64,000 nucleotides of DNA, from assembly GCF_011516935.1 (NCBI RefSeq), contig NZ_WOTF01000004.1, forward strand, positions 1 to 64,000, written 5' to 3'. The position numbers were made by a program, and so were the translations under genes. This document shows, one piece after another, positions 6,534 to 16,037 of the stretch (its first letter is position 1; every line of letters starts with the position of its first letter). This DNA comes from Acetobacter farinalis (lineage in GTDB: Bacteria > Pseudomonadota > Alphaproteobacteria > Acetobacterales > Acetobacteraceae). The notes below the pieces were generated by a model. That model saw only the letters and a list, made by a program, of their open reading frames with translations. It had not been told where the DNA came from and did not search any database.

Positions 6534-9500
6534 GTGTCTGGAACTCCGCTGCCACTGACCACCGCCCAGCGTGGCGTCTGGATGGGATGCCTTCTTCAGA
6601 CACAGGAAGGTACGTTCAATATTGCCGAAGCTGTGGAAATTCACGGTCCGGTTGAACCGGGCCTGTTTCGGCAGGCGCTGGAACAGGTGGCGCAGGAAGC
6701 GGAAACAACGCGTGTCAGTATCCGGATGGGCGTGCGTGGGCCGGAGCAGCATATCCTTCCCCAGTTACGATGCCCCTTGCCTTATCTTGATGTTTCACAA
6801 AACCCAGACCCGGACGCCAGCGCGCAGGACTGGATGATGCAGCGTGTGATGGCTCCGGTGGATCTGGCGGAAGACCCGCTCTGGTATTCCGCATTGCTGA
6901 AACTCTCGGCGGAGCGGTTTGTCTGGTTCCATTGCTGCCATCATATCGCGATGGATGGGTTTTCCGGTGGGCTGGTCGTGGCGCGGGTGGCGGAACTGTA
7001 TTCCGCATTGGTGGAAGGGCGGCAGCCGGAGCCGTCACCTTTCCTTCCCCTGCGCCAGCTTATTGAGCAGGAAGCGGCGTACCGGGAGAGTGCGCGGCGG
7101 GAGGCGGACCTCCACTACTGGCGGGACTCCCTGCGCGCGCCACCACCGCCCATAACCCTGGCCTCTCCCCTGCATGTCGCGCGGGGTGTGGCAGCGCAAG
7201 TGCAAAAACTTGGCTTTATAACACGCAACTGGACCATTCCGCCTGCCATGGCCACGCAGATGGAGCAGATTGGCAAGGCAGGCGGCGTGACGCTGCCACA
7301 AATGCTGACAGCCCTTCTGACACTCTACCTGTTCCGCATGACGGGGCAGGAAGATCTGACAGTGGGGATGCCTGTCACCGGGCGGACAGACCGCGAAATG
7401 CGCCGGGTGCCGGGTATGGCGGCCAATGCCGTTGTGCTGCGCCTGGCTCCTGCGCAGACACTGCCTTTTTCTGATCTGCTGGCGCAGGTGCGGCGGAGCA
7501 TGCGCGGGGCGCTCCGGCATCAGGGGTTCCGGTATGAAGACCTGCGCCGCATCCTAGGCTTTCACGATACACAGGCGCATCTCTCGCGCATCGGCATCAA
7601 TATCGAGCCGTTTGATTATCATCTCTCCTTTGGTGGCCACCCGGCGCGGAACCGGAACCTGAGCAACGGCGCCATGGAAGACCTGACAATTTTTGTGTTC
7701 GACCGTCAGGATGGGCAGGGTTTGTCCCTCGCGCTGTACGCAAACCCGGCTTTGTATGATGGGGCTGATCTGGAACGGCATCTGGCGCGCCTTGTGCGCC
7801 TGATGCAGGCTGTTCTGGAAGATCCGACCCAGACACTGGGGGCGTATCCCGTGTTTTCCGAAACCGAGCGTGCTGTGCTGCTGGCGGATGAAGCCCGCAC
7901 GGCACGGCGGTGGGAAACGCAGGACTGCAAGACGGATCTGGCGCGCCATGCGGCCCGAACACCTCGTGCGACAGCCATTGTGGATGCGCTGGGCACAGTT
8001 ACGTACGCGGAGCTTTCCGTTGCGGTCCGTAGTCTGGCTAAACGGCTGCGTGGCATGGAGATTGGCGCCGGAGATATTGTGGCGCTGATGCTCCCGCGTG
8101 ACCGGCGGCAGGTGATAGCCATGCTTGCCACGGCCTCTGTCGGCGCGGCGTGGCTTTCTCTGGATGTGGCCGGGCCGCGTGAACGCAACGCGACAATTAT
8201 TGCCAATGCGAAGCCTGCCCTGTTTCTGACAGAGGCTGTTCTGCCCACGGGCCTTCCCGACGGAGCCGCCACACTGGGGCTGACGGCTGAGGGTCTGCCC
8301 GCCACACTCTACGGGCAACCGGCAGGGCAGAGGGCCGCAGGTGTTCCGGCTGGCACGGCGTATGTCATTTATACATCAGGCACTACCGGAGCCCCCAAGG
8401 GGGTTGTGGTGTCCTGGCGGAGCCTGACCAATCTGCTGTGCGCCATGAAAGATGCCCTGTCTTTCGGGAGTGGGGAATGCTGGCTGTCCGTCACATCGGT
8501 CACGTTTGATATTTCCATTCTGGAACTTCTGCTGCCGCTCAAAACCGGAGCCAGACTGGTGATCGCCCGGCGTGAGACTGTGCTGGACCCGGCCTTGCTG
8601 GCGGAAGCGCTCAGGCACCACGGCGTGACACTCATGCAGGCCACGCCCACCTTATGGCAGATGCTGGTGGGGGCCGGGCTGGGGGCCAGCCTGCGGCAGG
8701 TTCGTGTGCTGTCTGGGGGAGAGCCGTTACCGGCTGTGCTGGCCCGGCATCTGCTGGCCTGTGCGCGTGCGGTCTATAATGTGTATGGCCCGACTGAAAC
8801 CACAATCTGGTCCAGCTTTCAGGGGGTGGAGGAAGAAAACTGCCGTGAGGGCGCTGTGGTGCCTGCCGGGCGCCCGCTGGCGAACACGCAGTTTTATTGC
8901 CTTGATCCCTCGGGCGCGCTGCTGGCTCCCGGCATGCCGGGGCAACTCGCCATTGGTGGGGAAGGCGTTGCATCGGGTTATCTGCACCGGCCTGAGCTGA
9001 CACAGGCGGTGTTCAGGCCCGATCCGTTTACGGCGCGGCCTGAGGCAAGACTGTATCTGACGGGAGACCGCGCTGTTCGGCAGGCGGATGGCACCCTGAC
9101 GGTGCTGGGGCGCATGGATGCGCAAATCAAGATCAGAGGTGTGCGCGCCGAGCCTGCGGAAATTGAGGGGGCGCTTGTCCGGCTTCCGGGGGTTGCGCAG
9201 GCTGCGGTCCGGGTCTGGGAGCGCCCGCATGGTCCTGTTCTGGCGGCGTATCTCGTGCTTGCCGCGCCACAGGATGCCGCTGGTAGCGCAGGTCTGGCTG
9301 AAAATGATCTGGTGCTGTTCCGGGAGCATTTGCAGGCCATGCTGCCCGTGCAGATGGTGCCTTCCTGCTTTGTCGTGCTGGAAAGCCTGCCTCTGACAGC
9401 CTCCGGCAAGCTGGACCGCAAGGCACTGCCGGAACCGGTGTCTGATGAATGTTCCGCAGAGCGGGCAGAACCCCGCACCGCGGAAGAGCATATACTGGTG

Positions 9501-10565
9501 GCCCTGTGGTCCGATATTCTTGGTATAAAAAACATAGGCCTGAACGATAATTTTTTTGATCTTGGGGGAGACAGTCTCGGGGCTGTTCATTTTGTCACAG
9601 GACTGGCCGAGAAAGGGTATGACCTTCCCGTGGCGGCCCTTTTTGGCGCGCCTACCATTGCCCGGCTGGCCCCGCTGCTGCATCAGGCACAGTCCCTTGA
9701 GAATATCCTGCTGGAAACGCTGCTGCCGCTACGCCCGGAGGGGGCAGGGCAACCCGTTTTCTGCCTGCACCCCATTCTTGGCGTGTCCCTGAGTTTCTCT
9801 TCTCTTTTGCCGTTCATACCGGAAGACAGGCCGGTTTACGGCCTGCAGAATGCCGGGCTGATGCAGGGGGCGGATGCTCCGGGCACCCTGCAAGCTCTTG
9901 CCGCTCTTTATCTGGAGCAGATCCGTGCCGTGCAGCCGGAGGGGCCCTACACAGTTGTCGGCTGGTCCATGGGCGGGCTTGTTGCCCATGCCGTGTGCGC
10001 GGCGCTGCAGAAGGAAGGGGAGCAGCGCGTCACACTGGTTATGCTGGACTCCTATCCCCTGCTGTCGGAGCCGGGGGCGGCGCAGCGGAGCCTGACGGAT
10101 CAGGAACTGATCATGCAGGCAATTCCTTTATTGGGAATAGAATTTTCTGAAACCCTCCCGCAGACACTGGATGCTCTGGCGGATCAGATTGTCAGTGAGA
10201 TGATGCAGGGGGATCTGGTGATCCCAGCCGAATTTGGGGATGTGGCAGCGCTTTGCGCGCAGTTGCGGTCTGTGGTGGAGCGGAACCTGCACCTCATGCG
10301 GACATGGAAACCCGATCCTGTGAACGCTGATCTTCTGTTTTTACGCGCAACCCAGCGTGGGGCCGGGTTGGTGCGGGATGATCCCGCTGTCTGGGCAGAC
10401 TATGTAAAGGGGCATCTGGTTGTGCAGGATGTGCCCTGCACACATGGCGCCATGCTGCACCCGGAGCATGCCCGCCAGATTGCAGGCAGTGTGCTGGCGT
10501 TTGAAGCCCGTGCGGAAGCGGTTGAGGTTACGGCTCAAGCAGCCGCCAGTCCGCCATCTGTTTGA
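6534..10565 (+). CDS. EntF-like single-module nonribosomal peptide synthetase (C-A-PCP-TE)
   Basis: This 1343-residue protein has a condensation domain (about 5-440; HHIAMDG at 136-142), an adenylation domain (about 465-965; YTSGTTGAPKG near 613, YLTGD, GKLDRKAL with Lys959), a carrier domain (FDLGGDSLG, Ser1014) and a thioesterase (GWSMGG, Ser1145). Size and order match EntF. Aligning the adenylation pocket to GrsA by eye gives D659-I660-L663-Q702-V725-S727-V750-I758-W759. That is close to the glycine code DILQLGLIW and unlike the serine code of EntF. GTG start with GAGG 9 bases upstream. It faces a glycosyltransferase gene and overlaps it. No carrier-modifying or dihydroxybenzoate genes are in the window, so the acyl partner is unknown. 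A siderophore-like product is inferred. Confidence 0.92.
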   Translation: MSGTPLPLTTAQRGVWMGCLLQTQEGTFNIAEAVEIHGPVEPGLFRQALEQVAQEAETTRVSIRMGVRGPEQHILPQLRCPLPYLDVSQNPDPDASAQDWMMQRVMAPVDLAEDPLWYSALLKLSAERFVWFHCCHHIAMDGFSGGLVVARVAELYSALVEGRQPEPSPFLPLRQLIEQEAAYRESARREADLHYWRDSLRAPPPPITLASPLHVARGVAAQVQKLGFITRNWTIPPAMATQMEQIGKAGGVTLPQMLTALLTLYLFRMTGQEDLTVGMPVTGRTDREMRRVPGMAANAVVLRLAPAQTLPFSDLLAQVRRSMRGALRHQGFRYEDLRRILGFHDTQAHLSRIGINIEPFDYHLSFGGHPARNRNLSNGAMEDLTIFVFDRQDGQGLSLALYANPALYDGADLERHLARLVRLMQAVLEDPTQTLGAYPVFSETERAVLLADEARTARRWETQDCKTDLARHAARTPRATAIVDALGTVTYAELSVAVRSLAKRLRGMEIGAGDIVALMLPRDRRQVIAMLATASVGAAWLSLDVAGPRERNATIIANAKPALFLTEAVLPTGLPDGAATLGLTAEGLPATLYGQPAGQRAAGVPAGTAYVIYTSGTTGAPKGVVVSWRSLTNLLCAMKDALSFGSGECWLSVTSVTFDISILELLLPLKTGARLVIARRETVLDPALLAEALRHHGVTLMQATPTLWQMLVGAGLGASLRQVRVLSGGEPLPAVLARHLLACARAVYNVYGPTETTIWSSFQGVEEENCREGAVVPAGRPLANTQFYCLDPSGALLAPGMPGQLAIGGEGVASGYLHRPELTQAVFRPDPFTARPEARLYLTGDRAVRQADGTLTVLGRMDAQIKIRGVRAEPAEIEGALVRLPGVAQAAVRVWERPHGPVLAAYLVLAAPQDAAGSAGLAENDLVLFREHLQAMLPVQMVPSCFVVLESLPLTASGKLDRKALPEPVSDECSAERAEPRTAEEHILVALWSDILGIKNIGLNDNFFDLGGDSLGAVHFVTGLAEKGYDLPVAALFGAPTIARLAPLLHQAQSLENILLETLLPLRPEGAGQPVFCLHPILGVSLSFSSLLPFIPEDRPVYGLQNAGLMQGADAPGTLQALAALYLEQIRAVQPEGPYTVVGWSMGGLVAHAVCAALQKEGEQRVTLVMLDSYPLLSEPGAAQRSLTDQELIMQAIPLLGIEFSETLPQTLDALADQIVSEMMQGDLVIPAEFGDVAALCAQLRSVVERNLHLMRTWKPDPVNADLLFLRATQRGAGLVRDDPAVWADYVKGHLVVQDVPCTHGAMLHPEHARQIAGSVLAFEARAEAVEVTAQAAASPPSV

Positions 10566-11784
10566 TGGCGCGTGCCACGCCATCTTCCGCGCGCACCTGC
10601 TGGCCAAGGCGGGCTGCGGCCTGAACCATGGCCGGGTGCGTTGCCTGCCGCAAGGCTTCAGCCAGCGTGCTGGCGGACATGGTGCGGATAGCCTGCGCGG
10701 GCGTGGCAACACCAATGCGGCCCAACTGCCAGCCCCAGAAAAACTGGTCTCCCACAAAAGGAACTGGCACGGTGGGTATGCCGGCCCGCACGGCGGCGGC
10801 GGCGGTGCCCGCCCCGCAATGATGCACAGCCAGACGCACCCGCTGGAACAGCCATTCATGCGGAATACTGTCCACCACATGCAGGTCCGGCGTGTTGTCC
10901 AGAAACCGCTTCAGCCCGGACCACCCGCTGCCGACAACAGCCCTCAGGCCACTTCTCTGCACGGCCTCCTGCACCATGCTGGCAAGCCGTGCGGCTTCGC
11001 TGCTCAGCATGCTGCCAAAGCCGATATAGACCGGTTTTTCTCCCGCTTTCAAAAAAGCCTCGAGGTCCGGCGGGGGCTGCCACGCGGTAGGGGTGGGGGC
11101 AATGAAATAACCCGGCATGGCAATCCGTTCCGGCCACTCGGGCTGGCGGGGCACAACATGCTGGCTGAATCCGTACAGGATATGCGTCCCTTTTGCCCGC
11201 TGGTCATGCCACGGGCCGCGCAGACCATAAGGGGAAAGATGAAGCTTTTCCCTTACGTTATTTGCAATGGAGCGGGTGAGCAGCCATGCCGTTTGCCGCA
11301 GGGCGTGGTGCAGCATGAGGTTCATGGAGCCCGGCAGGGAGTGCGGCCGGAACCAGACAGGCGGCAGCGCCCGGCTGGCTTCCAGCGGTTGCAACTGTGT
11401 CTGTATAAAAGGCACTCCGGCGCGTTCCGCCAGACTGGCGGCCAGCAGCGTGACATTGCCTGAGCCGATCAGCAGTGTGGCATTTTTTGCCGCAGCCATG
11501 CCTTCTTCAGGCCAGTGCTGTGCCATTCGCCGCGTTTCTTCCACCACCACGCGTGCCACGGCGGCCCCGCTGCGCCCATCCAGCGCCTGAGGGTGTCTGC
11601 GCATCATGCCTGCAAAATCCGCCGTCAGAGGCGCAAATTCCAGTCCCGCCTGTGTAATGGCGGGCGCAAATCCGGGGTCTGCCGCCAGCCTGACGGAATG
11701 GCCGCGTGCTGCCAGCCCGGCACCCAGAGCAATATGGGGGCGGATATCTCCCTCGGTTCCGACTGTCATGATGACAACTGTCAT
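10528..11784 (-). CDS. GT1 UDP-sugar glycosyltransferase (MGT/sterol glucosyltransferase-like)
   Basis: The 418-residue product has the two-domain GT-B fold. The N-terminus has MTVGTEGDIRPHIALGAGL, the conserved glycosyltransferase 28/GT1 start. The C-terminal nucleotide-sugar site has GFGSM near 280 and HHCGAGTAAAAVRAGIPTV followed by FVGDQFFWG. Related enzymes glycosylate lipids, sterols, macrolides or, as in IroB, catecholate siderophores. The gene converges on the NRPS gene and their 3' ends overlap by 38 bp, so it is not co-transcribed with it. The proximity suggests tailoring of the NRPS product, but a separate lipid acceptor is equally possible. Confidence 0.85.
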   Translation of the reverse strand: MTVVIMTVGTEGDIRPHIALGAGLAARGHSVRLAADPGFAPAITQAGLEFAPLTADFAGMMRRHPQALDGRSGAAVARVVVEETRRMAQHWPEEGMAAAKNATLLIGSGNVTLLAASLAERAGVPFIQTQLQPLEASRALPPVWFRPHSLPGSMNLMLHHALRQTAWLLTRSIANNVREKLHLSPYGLRGPWHDQRAKGTHILYGFSQHVVPRQPEWPERIAMPGYFIAPTPTAWQPPPDLEAFLKAGEKPVYIGFGSMLSSEAARLASMVQEAVQRSGLRAVVGSGWSGLKRFLDNTPDLHVVDSIPHEWLFQRVRLAVHHCGAGTAAAAVRAGIPTVPVPFVGDQFFWGWQLGRIGVATPAQAIRTMSASTLAEALRQATHPAMVQAAARLGQQVRAEDGVARAIKQMADWRLLEP

Positions 11785-11917
11785 GCGCGCTTCATTCTCT
11801 GGTGTTTAAAACCTGTTTCAGGGAAACTTTATTTGAAAAAGATTGAGGATCTATTGAATGTTGGAGAGAGGGGTGGAAGGGATGATAAGAGGGCGGTAAG
11901 GGGTGTGATGATGCGCG

Positions 11918-12295
11918 CTATAGTCCGGGGCTGTGCAGGCGGCGTTCTCCAACCTTGAACCATGCCTTGGCAATCTTGCCGTTCTGAACTTCGTAAATGC
12001 ACAGGACATCTATTTCACCCGGTCCTTCAGGAAAAGTCCGCTGCACGCGTTCATGATCAACCACGATGTTGTCGAGAGCAAACCGTGAGAGAAGCTCTCC
12101 AAAAAGATCCGGTTCCATGAAGCGCTGGATATGGCGTTCACGGATTTCCGCTGCGCCGGACGCAAGCACTGTCGATGGAAAGGCGTAATACTGGCAGTCT
12201 TCTGCCCACCAGGCCATGAAGGCGTCTATATCACGCGCATTGTAGGCTTCCAGTTGTTTCTGGACGGGAGTGAGAATGTCCGCTTGCTGAGGCAT
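11918..12295 (-). CDS. NTF2-like (SnoaL-type) family protein
   Basis: From the ATG at 12295 the product is 125 residues: VQKQLEAYNARDIDAFMAWW, then CQYYAFP and IRERHIQRF, and a C-terminal VLCIYEVQNGKIAKAWF strand pair. This is the cone-shaped NTF2-like fold of SnoaL/DUF4440 proteins. AGGAG lies 8 bases before this ATG, so it is preferred over the upstream in-frame start at 12358. Family members are small-molecule isomerases, cyclases or binding proteins, and the ligand here is unknown. It lies between the glycosyltransferase gene and ilvE, all leftward, with a terminator in front. Confidence 0.75.
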   Translation of the reverse strand: MPQQADILTPVQKQLEAYNARDIDAFMAWWAEDCQYYAFPSTVLASGAAEIRERHIQRFMEPDLFGELLSRFALDNIVVDHERVQRTFPEGPGEIDVLCIYEVQNGKIAKAWFKVGERRLHSPGL

Positions 12296-12338
12296 GTGCG
12301 GCTCCTGAAAAATATTCCTCACCTGTTGCGGCGCGCAT

Positions 12339-12373
12339 AAAAAATCCCGCCCGGACAACCATGCCGGGCGGGA
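12339..12373 (-). terminator. Rho-independent terminator of ilvE
   Basis: On the minus strand TCCCGCCCGG and CCGGGCGGGA (12364-12373 and 12345-12354) form a perfect 10-bp stem with a 9-base loop, followed directly by a run of six T. It lies 33 bp past the ilvE stop. Confidence 0.9.
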
Positions 12374-12405
12374 CTCAAGACAGTATCCTGAATGGTCAGG
12401 AGAAA

Positions 12406-13503
12406 TCAGGAAACGCGCTTTACCCAGCCATGTGTATCATCGGCTTTGCCATACTGGATATCACACAGGGCCTTGCGCAGGGCGGTTGTGACTTCGCCCG
12501 TTACCCCGTTGTTGATCACGCAGGTGCCTTCAGCGCTTTTCAGCGTGCCGATCGGGGTGACGACAGCCGCCGTCCCGCAGGCGAAGATTTCTTTCAGGCG
12601 GCCGGATTTTGCATCGGCATAAAGCTGGTCAATGGCATAGGGTTCTTCACGAACCGTCAGGCCTTTGTCCCGCGCCAGTGTCAGCAGGGAATCCCGGGTA
12701 ATGCCGCGCAGGATGGTGCCTTCCAGCGGGGGGGTGAGGATGCTGCCGTCATCAAACACCATCACGATGTTCATGCCGCCCATTTCCTCAATCCACTTGC
12801 GCTCCACAGCATCAAGGAACAGCACCTGATGGCAGCCATTGGCCTTGGCTTCCATCTGTGCCGTAAGGCTCCCGGCGTAGTTCCCACCGCATTTGGCTTC
12901 CCCCGTGCCACCGCGGGAGGCGCGCACGGTGCGTTCCTCAACCCACACGCTCACCGGGCCGGCGTCTTGGGAGAAATATTCCCCTGCGGCGCAGGCAATC
13001 ACCAGAAACTTGAATTCAGCAGAAGGCTTTACGCCCAGAGCCGCTTCCGTGGCGATCATGAAGGGGCGCAGATACAGCGTGCCGACATCGGCGGCCGGAA
13101 TCCAGTCTTTGTCAATTTTCACGAGCTGCGTCACAGCATCCAGAAACAGCTCTTCCGGCACCTGTGCCATGGCCATGCGCTCGGCAGAGAGGCGGAAGCG
13201 GCGGGCATTTGCGTCCGGGCGGAACAGCAGGGCGCTGCCATCGGGAGCGCGATAGGCCTTCATGCCTTCAAAAATTTCCTGCGCGTAGTGCAGCACAGAG
13301 GCTGCCGGGTCCAGCGTGAGCGGCTGGCGCGGGAGAATTTGCGGAGTGTGCCAGCCTTTACCTTCCGTGTAGGTCACCACGGCCATATGTTCGGAAAAGA
13401 CGCGGCCAAAACCGGGGTTGGCGAGCAGGGCGGCCCGCTCGGCCGGAGAGGCCGCATCGGCTTTTGGCGTGATCTGGAAGGTGGTCTGGGTCGAGGTGCT
13501 CAT
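12406..13503 (-). CDS. ilvE: Branched-chain amino acid aminotransferase
   Basis: The 365-residue class IV PLP aminotransferase catalyses the last step of Leu, Ile and Val synthesis, with glutamate as amino donor. Visible motifs are EIFEGMKAYR near 76, YLRPFMIATE near 145, the PLP lysine region GEAKCGGNYA (Lys204) and FLDAVERKWIEEMGGMN. This is the longer 350-365-residue BCAT form (eukaryote/mitochondrial-like BCAT group) common in Acetobacteraceae. It is transcribed alone, ends in a strong terminator and is divergent from selO. Cytosolic. Confidence 0.95.
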   Translation of the reverse strand: MSTSTQTTFQITPKADAASPAERAALLANPGFGRVFSEHMAVVTYTEGKGWHTPQILPRQPLTLDPAASVLHYAQEIFEGMKAYRAPDGSALLFRPDANARRFRLSAERMAMAQVPEELFLDAVTQLVKIDKDWIPAADVGTLYLRPFMIATEAALGVKPSAEFKFLVIACAAGEYFSQDAGPVSVWVEERTVRASRGGTGEAKCGGNYAGSLTAQMEAKANGCHQVLFLDAVERKWIEEMGGMNIVMVFDDGSILTPPLEGTILRGITRDSLLTLARDKGLTVREEPYAIDQLYADAKSGRLKEIFACGTAAVVTPIGTLKSAEGTCVINNGVTGEVTTALRKALCDIQYGKADDTHGWVKRVS

Positions 13504-13716
13504 GAGGTGTGGCGTCTCCGCGGCCTGCTGTGCAGTGTTTTGGGGGTGGCATCGACGGGGGTCATTTCGATGCAGGTGTTAAGTAACATGATCAGAAGTG
13601 TGTTGCCAGAGGAGGGCCTTCGTCCCCATATCAGCCATACTCAGGCGGTCTGGCTGCGCTTTTTCCGCCAGCACCGCAGTTTTCTCCCGGCTGTGATCAT
13701 GAGTAAGGGCCTGTGC

Positions 13717-15180
13717 ATGACCTCCTTTTCCCTGCGGCAAACCTACAGCCAGTTGCCGGAGCATTTTTACGCCTCTGCGGCCCTCACGCCCGTTGCTGCG
13801 CCGCGTCTGGTCAAGCTGAATGTCCCGCTGGCGAAAGCCCTGGGGCTGGACCCGGCGTGGCTTTCCGGGCCGGAGGGGGTGGCCATGCTCTCCGGCAGCT
13901 ATATGCCGCCGGGTGTGCAGCCTCTGGCGCTGGCCTATGCGGGGCACCAGTTCGGGCAGTTCGTGCCGCAACTGGGGGACGGCAGGGCGTTGCTGCTGGG
14001 GGATGTGACGGACGCCAGCGGCGCCGTGCGGGAGATCCAGCTCAAAGGGTCCGGCCGGACCGCGTTTTCCCGCAGGGGGGACGGGCGTGCGGCGCTGGGG
14101 CCGGTGCTGCGGGAATATGTGCTGAGTGAGGCGATGGCGGCCCTGGGTGTGCCGACCACGCGCGCGCTGGCGGCTGTGCTGACCGGTGAGACGGTCATGC
14201 GGGAGGCCGCATTGCCCGGCGCGGTGCTGACGCGTGTGGCGTCCAGCCATATCAGGGTGGGCACCTTTCAGTTCTTTGCCGCCCGGCAGGACAGGGCGGG
14301 CCTTCGTCTGCTGGCGGATTACGCCATTGCGCGGCATTACCCGCAGGCGGCGGGGGCCGATGCCCCCTATCTCGCCCTGCTGGAAAGCGTGATTGCCGCG
14401 CAGGCGGAGCTTGTCGCGCAGTGGATGCTGAAGGGCTTCATCCATGGTGTCATGAACACGGATAACATGGCCATTTCCGGCGAGACGATAGATTACGGTC
14501 CCTGTGCCTTCATGGAGCAGTATGACCCGGCGACGGTCTTCAGCTTTATTGATGAACGGGGCCGCTATGCCTATGGCAACCAGCCCAGCATGGCGCTGTG
14601 GAATCTGACACGTCTGGCGGAAGCCCTCCTGCCCCTGCTGGCGGAAGAGGAAGAGCAGGCCATTGCGGTTGCCCAGCAGGCTCTGGCCGCCTTTGAAAGC
14701 CGCTTTCAGGCGGCTTATCTGGCCGGTTTGCGGGCGAAAGTCGGGCTAAAGGCGGCGCAGCCGGAAGATGCCGCCCTGCTGGGCAGCCTGCTGGAGACCA
14801 TGCAGGCCGAGCAGGCGGATTTCACGCAGACCTTCCGTGCCCTGAGCACGGCAGAAGCTATCAGCGGAGAGACTGTGCCAGATGACCTCGCCCCGTTTGG
14901 CGCGTGGTGCGCGCGCTGGCGGCAGCGGCTGGCGCAGGAGGTGCCGGAGCCTGCCCCGGTCCGTGCCGCCGCCATGAAGCGGGTCAATCCGGCCTTCATC
15001 CCCCGTAATCATCTGGTGGAGGCCATGATCAGGGCGGCGGTGGAGCAGGAGGATTTCACACAGTTCGAAACGTTGCTTGAAGTCTGCACCCGCCCGTATG
15101 ACGATCAGCCGGGAAGAGACGCCTTTGCCCGCCCGGCAGAGCCCGGCGAGCGTGTGCGCCATACATTTTGCGGGACGTGA
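13717..15180 (+). CDS. selO: Protein adenylyltransferase SelO (YdiU family)
   Basis: From the ATG at 13717 the product has 487 residues, the usual SelO length. Conserved blocks are FGQFVPQLGDGRALLLG, QLKGSGRTAFSRRGDGRA, LREYVLSEAM, the catalytic HGVMNTDNM and DYGPCAFM, and RVNPAFIPRNH. The C-terminus ends FCGT, with the conserved terminal cysteine region. SelO is a pseudokinase-fold enzyme that transfers AMP to Ser/Thr/Tyr of proteins in redox defence. An AAGG ribosome site lies 9 bases upstream of this ATG. The open frame continues far upstream, but only as antisense of ilvE. It converges with the ABC ATPase gene. Confidence 0.92.
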   Translation: MTSFSLRQTYSQLPEHFYASAALTPVAAPRLVKLNVPLAKALGLDPAWLSGPEGVAMLSGSYMPPGVQPLALAYAGHQFGQFVPQLGDGRALLLGDVTDASGAVREIQLKGSGRTAFSRRGDGRAALGPVLREYVLSEAMAALGVPTTRALAAVLTGETVMREAALPGAVLTRVASSHIRVGTFQFFAARQDRAGLRLLADYAIARHYPQAAGADAPYLALLESVIAAQAELVAQWMLKGFIHGVMNTDNMAISGETIDYGPCAFMEQYDPATVFSFIDERGRYAYGNQPSMALWNLTRLAEALLPLLAEEEEQAIAVAQQALAAFESRFQAAYLAGLRAKVGLKAAQPEDAALLGSLLETMQAEQADFTQTFRALSTAEAISGETVPDDLAPFGAWCARWRQRLAQEVPEPAPVRAAAMKRVNPAFIPRNHLVEAMIRAAVEQEDFTQFETLLEVCTRPYDDQPGRDAFARPAEPGERVRHTFCGT

Positions 15181-15206
15181 GGGCAGCGGCAGCCTGAGAG
15201 TCCGGT

Positions 15207-16037
15207 TCAGGCAATGCCCTCCACACTGACAAATTTCCGGCCATCCGCGCCGGTGTCCACCCGGGCGCGAACGCGGTAGGTCTCGCGCAGCAGCTCCGGT
15301 GTCAGCACAGCAGCGGGCGGCCCGGAGGCTGTAATGCGCCCTTCGTGCAGAACGGTGACATGGTCCGTCAGGTTCAGGGCGCTGTTCAGGTCATGCAGCA
15401 CCAGCACCGTAACAAGCTGATGCGCGGCTGTTTCCCGGCGCAGAATATCCATCACGGCAAACTGGTGGTGCAGGTCCAGCGCGCTGAGCGGTTCATCCAG
15501 CAGCAGGGCTTTGGGTTTGCGGCTCAGGGCCTGCGCCAGCCCAACCAGTTGCCTCTGCCCCCCGGAGAGTTCATCCATGGCCTGCATGGCCAGATGCGGA
15601 ATGCCGAACAGGCTGAGGCTCTCCAGTGCCGCCTGAATGGCATCCTCTTCCGCAGGAGCGGAGGGGAGGGGAGTTCTGACAGTCTGGCGCGCCGCCATCA
15701 GGGCTTCCAGCACGGGCAGTTGCACGGCGGCAGGCAGCGCCTGTGGCAGATACAGGCAGCGCCGCGTGCGGTCTGGCAGGCTCATGCGGGACAGGTCTTC
15801 CCCATTCAGCGTGACATGGGCTGAGGAGGGCACAAGCCCGGCAATGGCGCGCAGAAGGGTGGACTTCCCGCTGCCGTTCGGCCCCAGCAGGGCACAGACC
15901 GTGCCGGGAGCGAAGGGGCCAGCGGTGACATCATGCAGCACAGCGCGCCGGCCATACCGGACCGAGACATGCGCCGCACGCAGCCCGGCGTGTGGAACGA
16001 GGGAAGGGGAGGGCTGTGTCATGAAGGGGTGTGTCAT
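15207..16037 (-). CDS. Iron-siderophore/heme-type ABC transporter ATP-binding protein
   Basis: The 276-residue ATPase has Walker A GPNGSGKST, a Q-loop at LYLPQ, signature LSGGQRQL, Walker B ALLLDEPLSALD and the H-loop VLHDLN. This is the FepC/HmuV class of ATPase. Its ATG at 16037 overlaps the permease stop (ATGA), so the two genes are translationally coupled. It would energise import through the FecCD-type permease encoded upstream. An apparent N-terminal extension in the longer open frame belongs to the permease reading frame and is not used. Confidence 0.9.
   Translation of the reverse strand: MTHPFMTQPSPSLVPHAGLRAAHVSVRYGRRAVLHDVTAGPFAPGTVCALLGPNGSGKSTLLRAIAGLVPSSAHVTLNGEDLSRMSLPDRTRRCLYLPQALPAAVQLPVLEALMAARQTVRTPLPSAPAEEDAIQAALESLSLFGIPHLAMQAMDELSGGQRQLVGLAQALSRKPKALLLDEPLSALDLHHQFAVMDILRRETAAHQLVTVLVLHDLNSALNLTDHVTVLHEGRITASGPPAAVLTPELLRETYRVRARVDTGADGRKFVSVEGIA

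Noticed and set aside
12361-13716. In-frame upstream extension of selO giving a 939-codon frame
   Set aside because: This part is exactly antisense to ilvE and has no homology. selO begins at the ATG at 13717 with a ribosome site and the family N-terminus.
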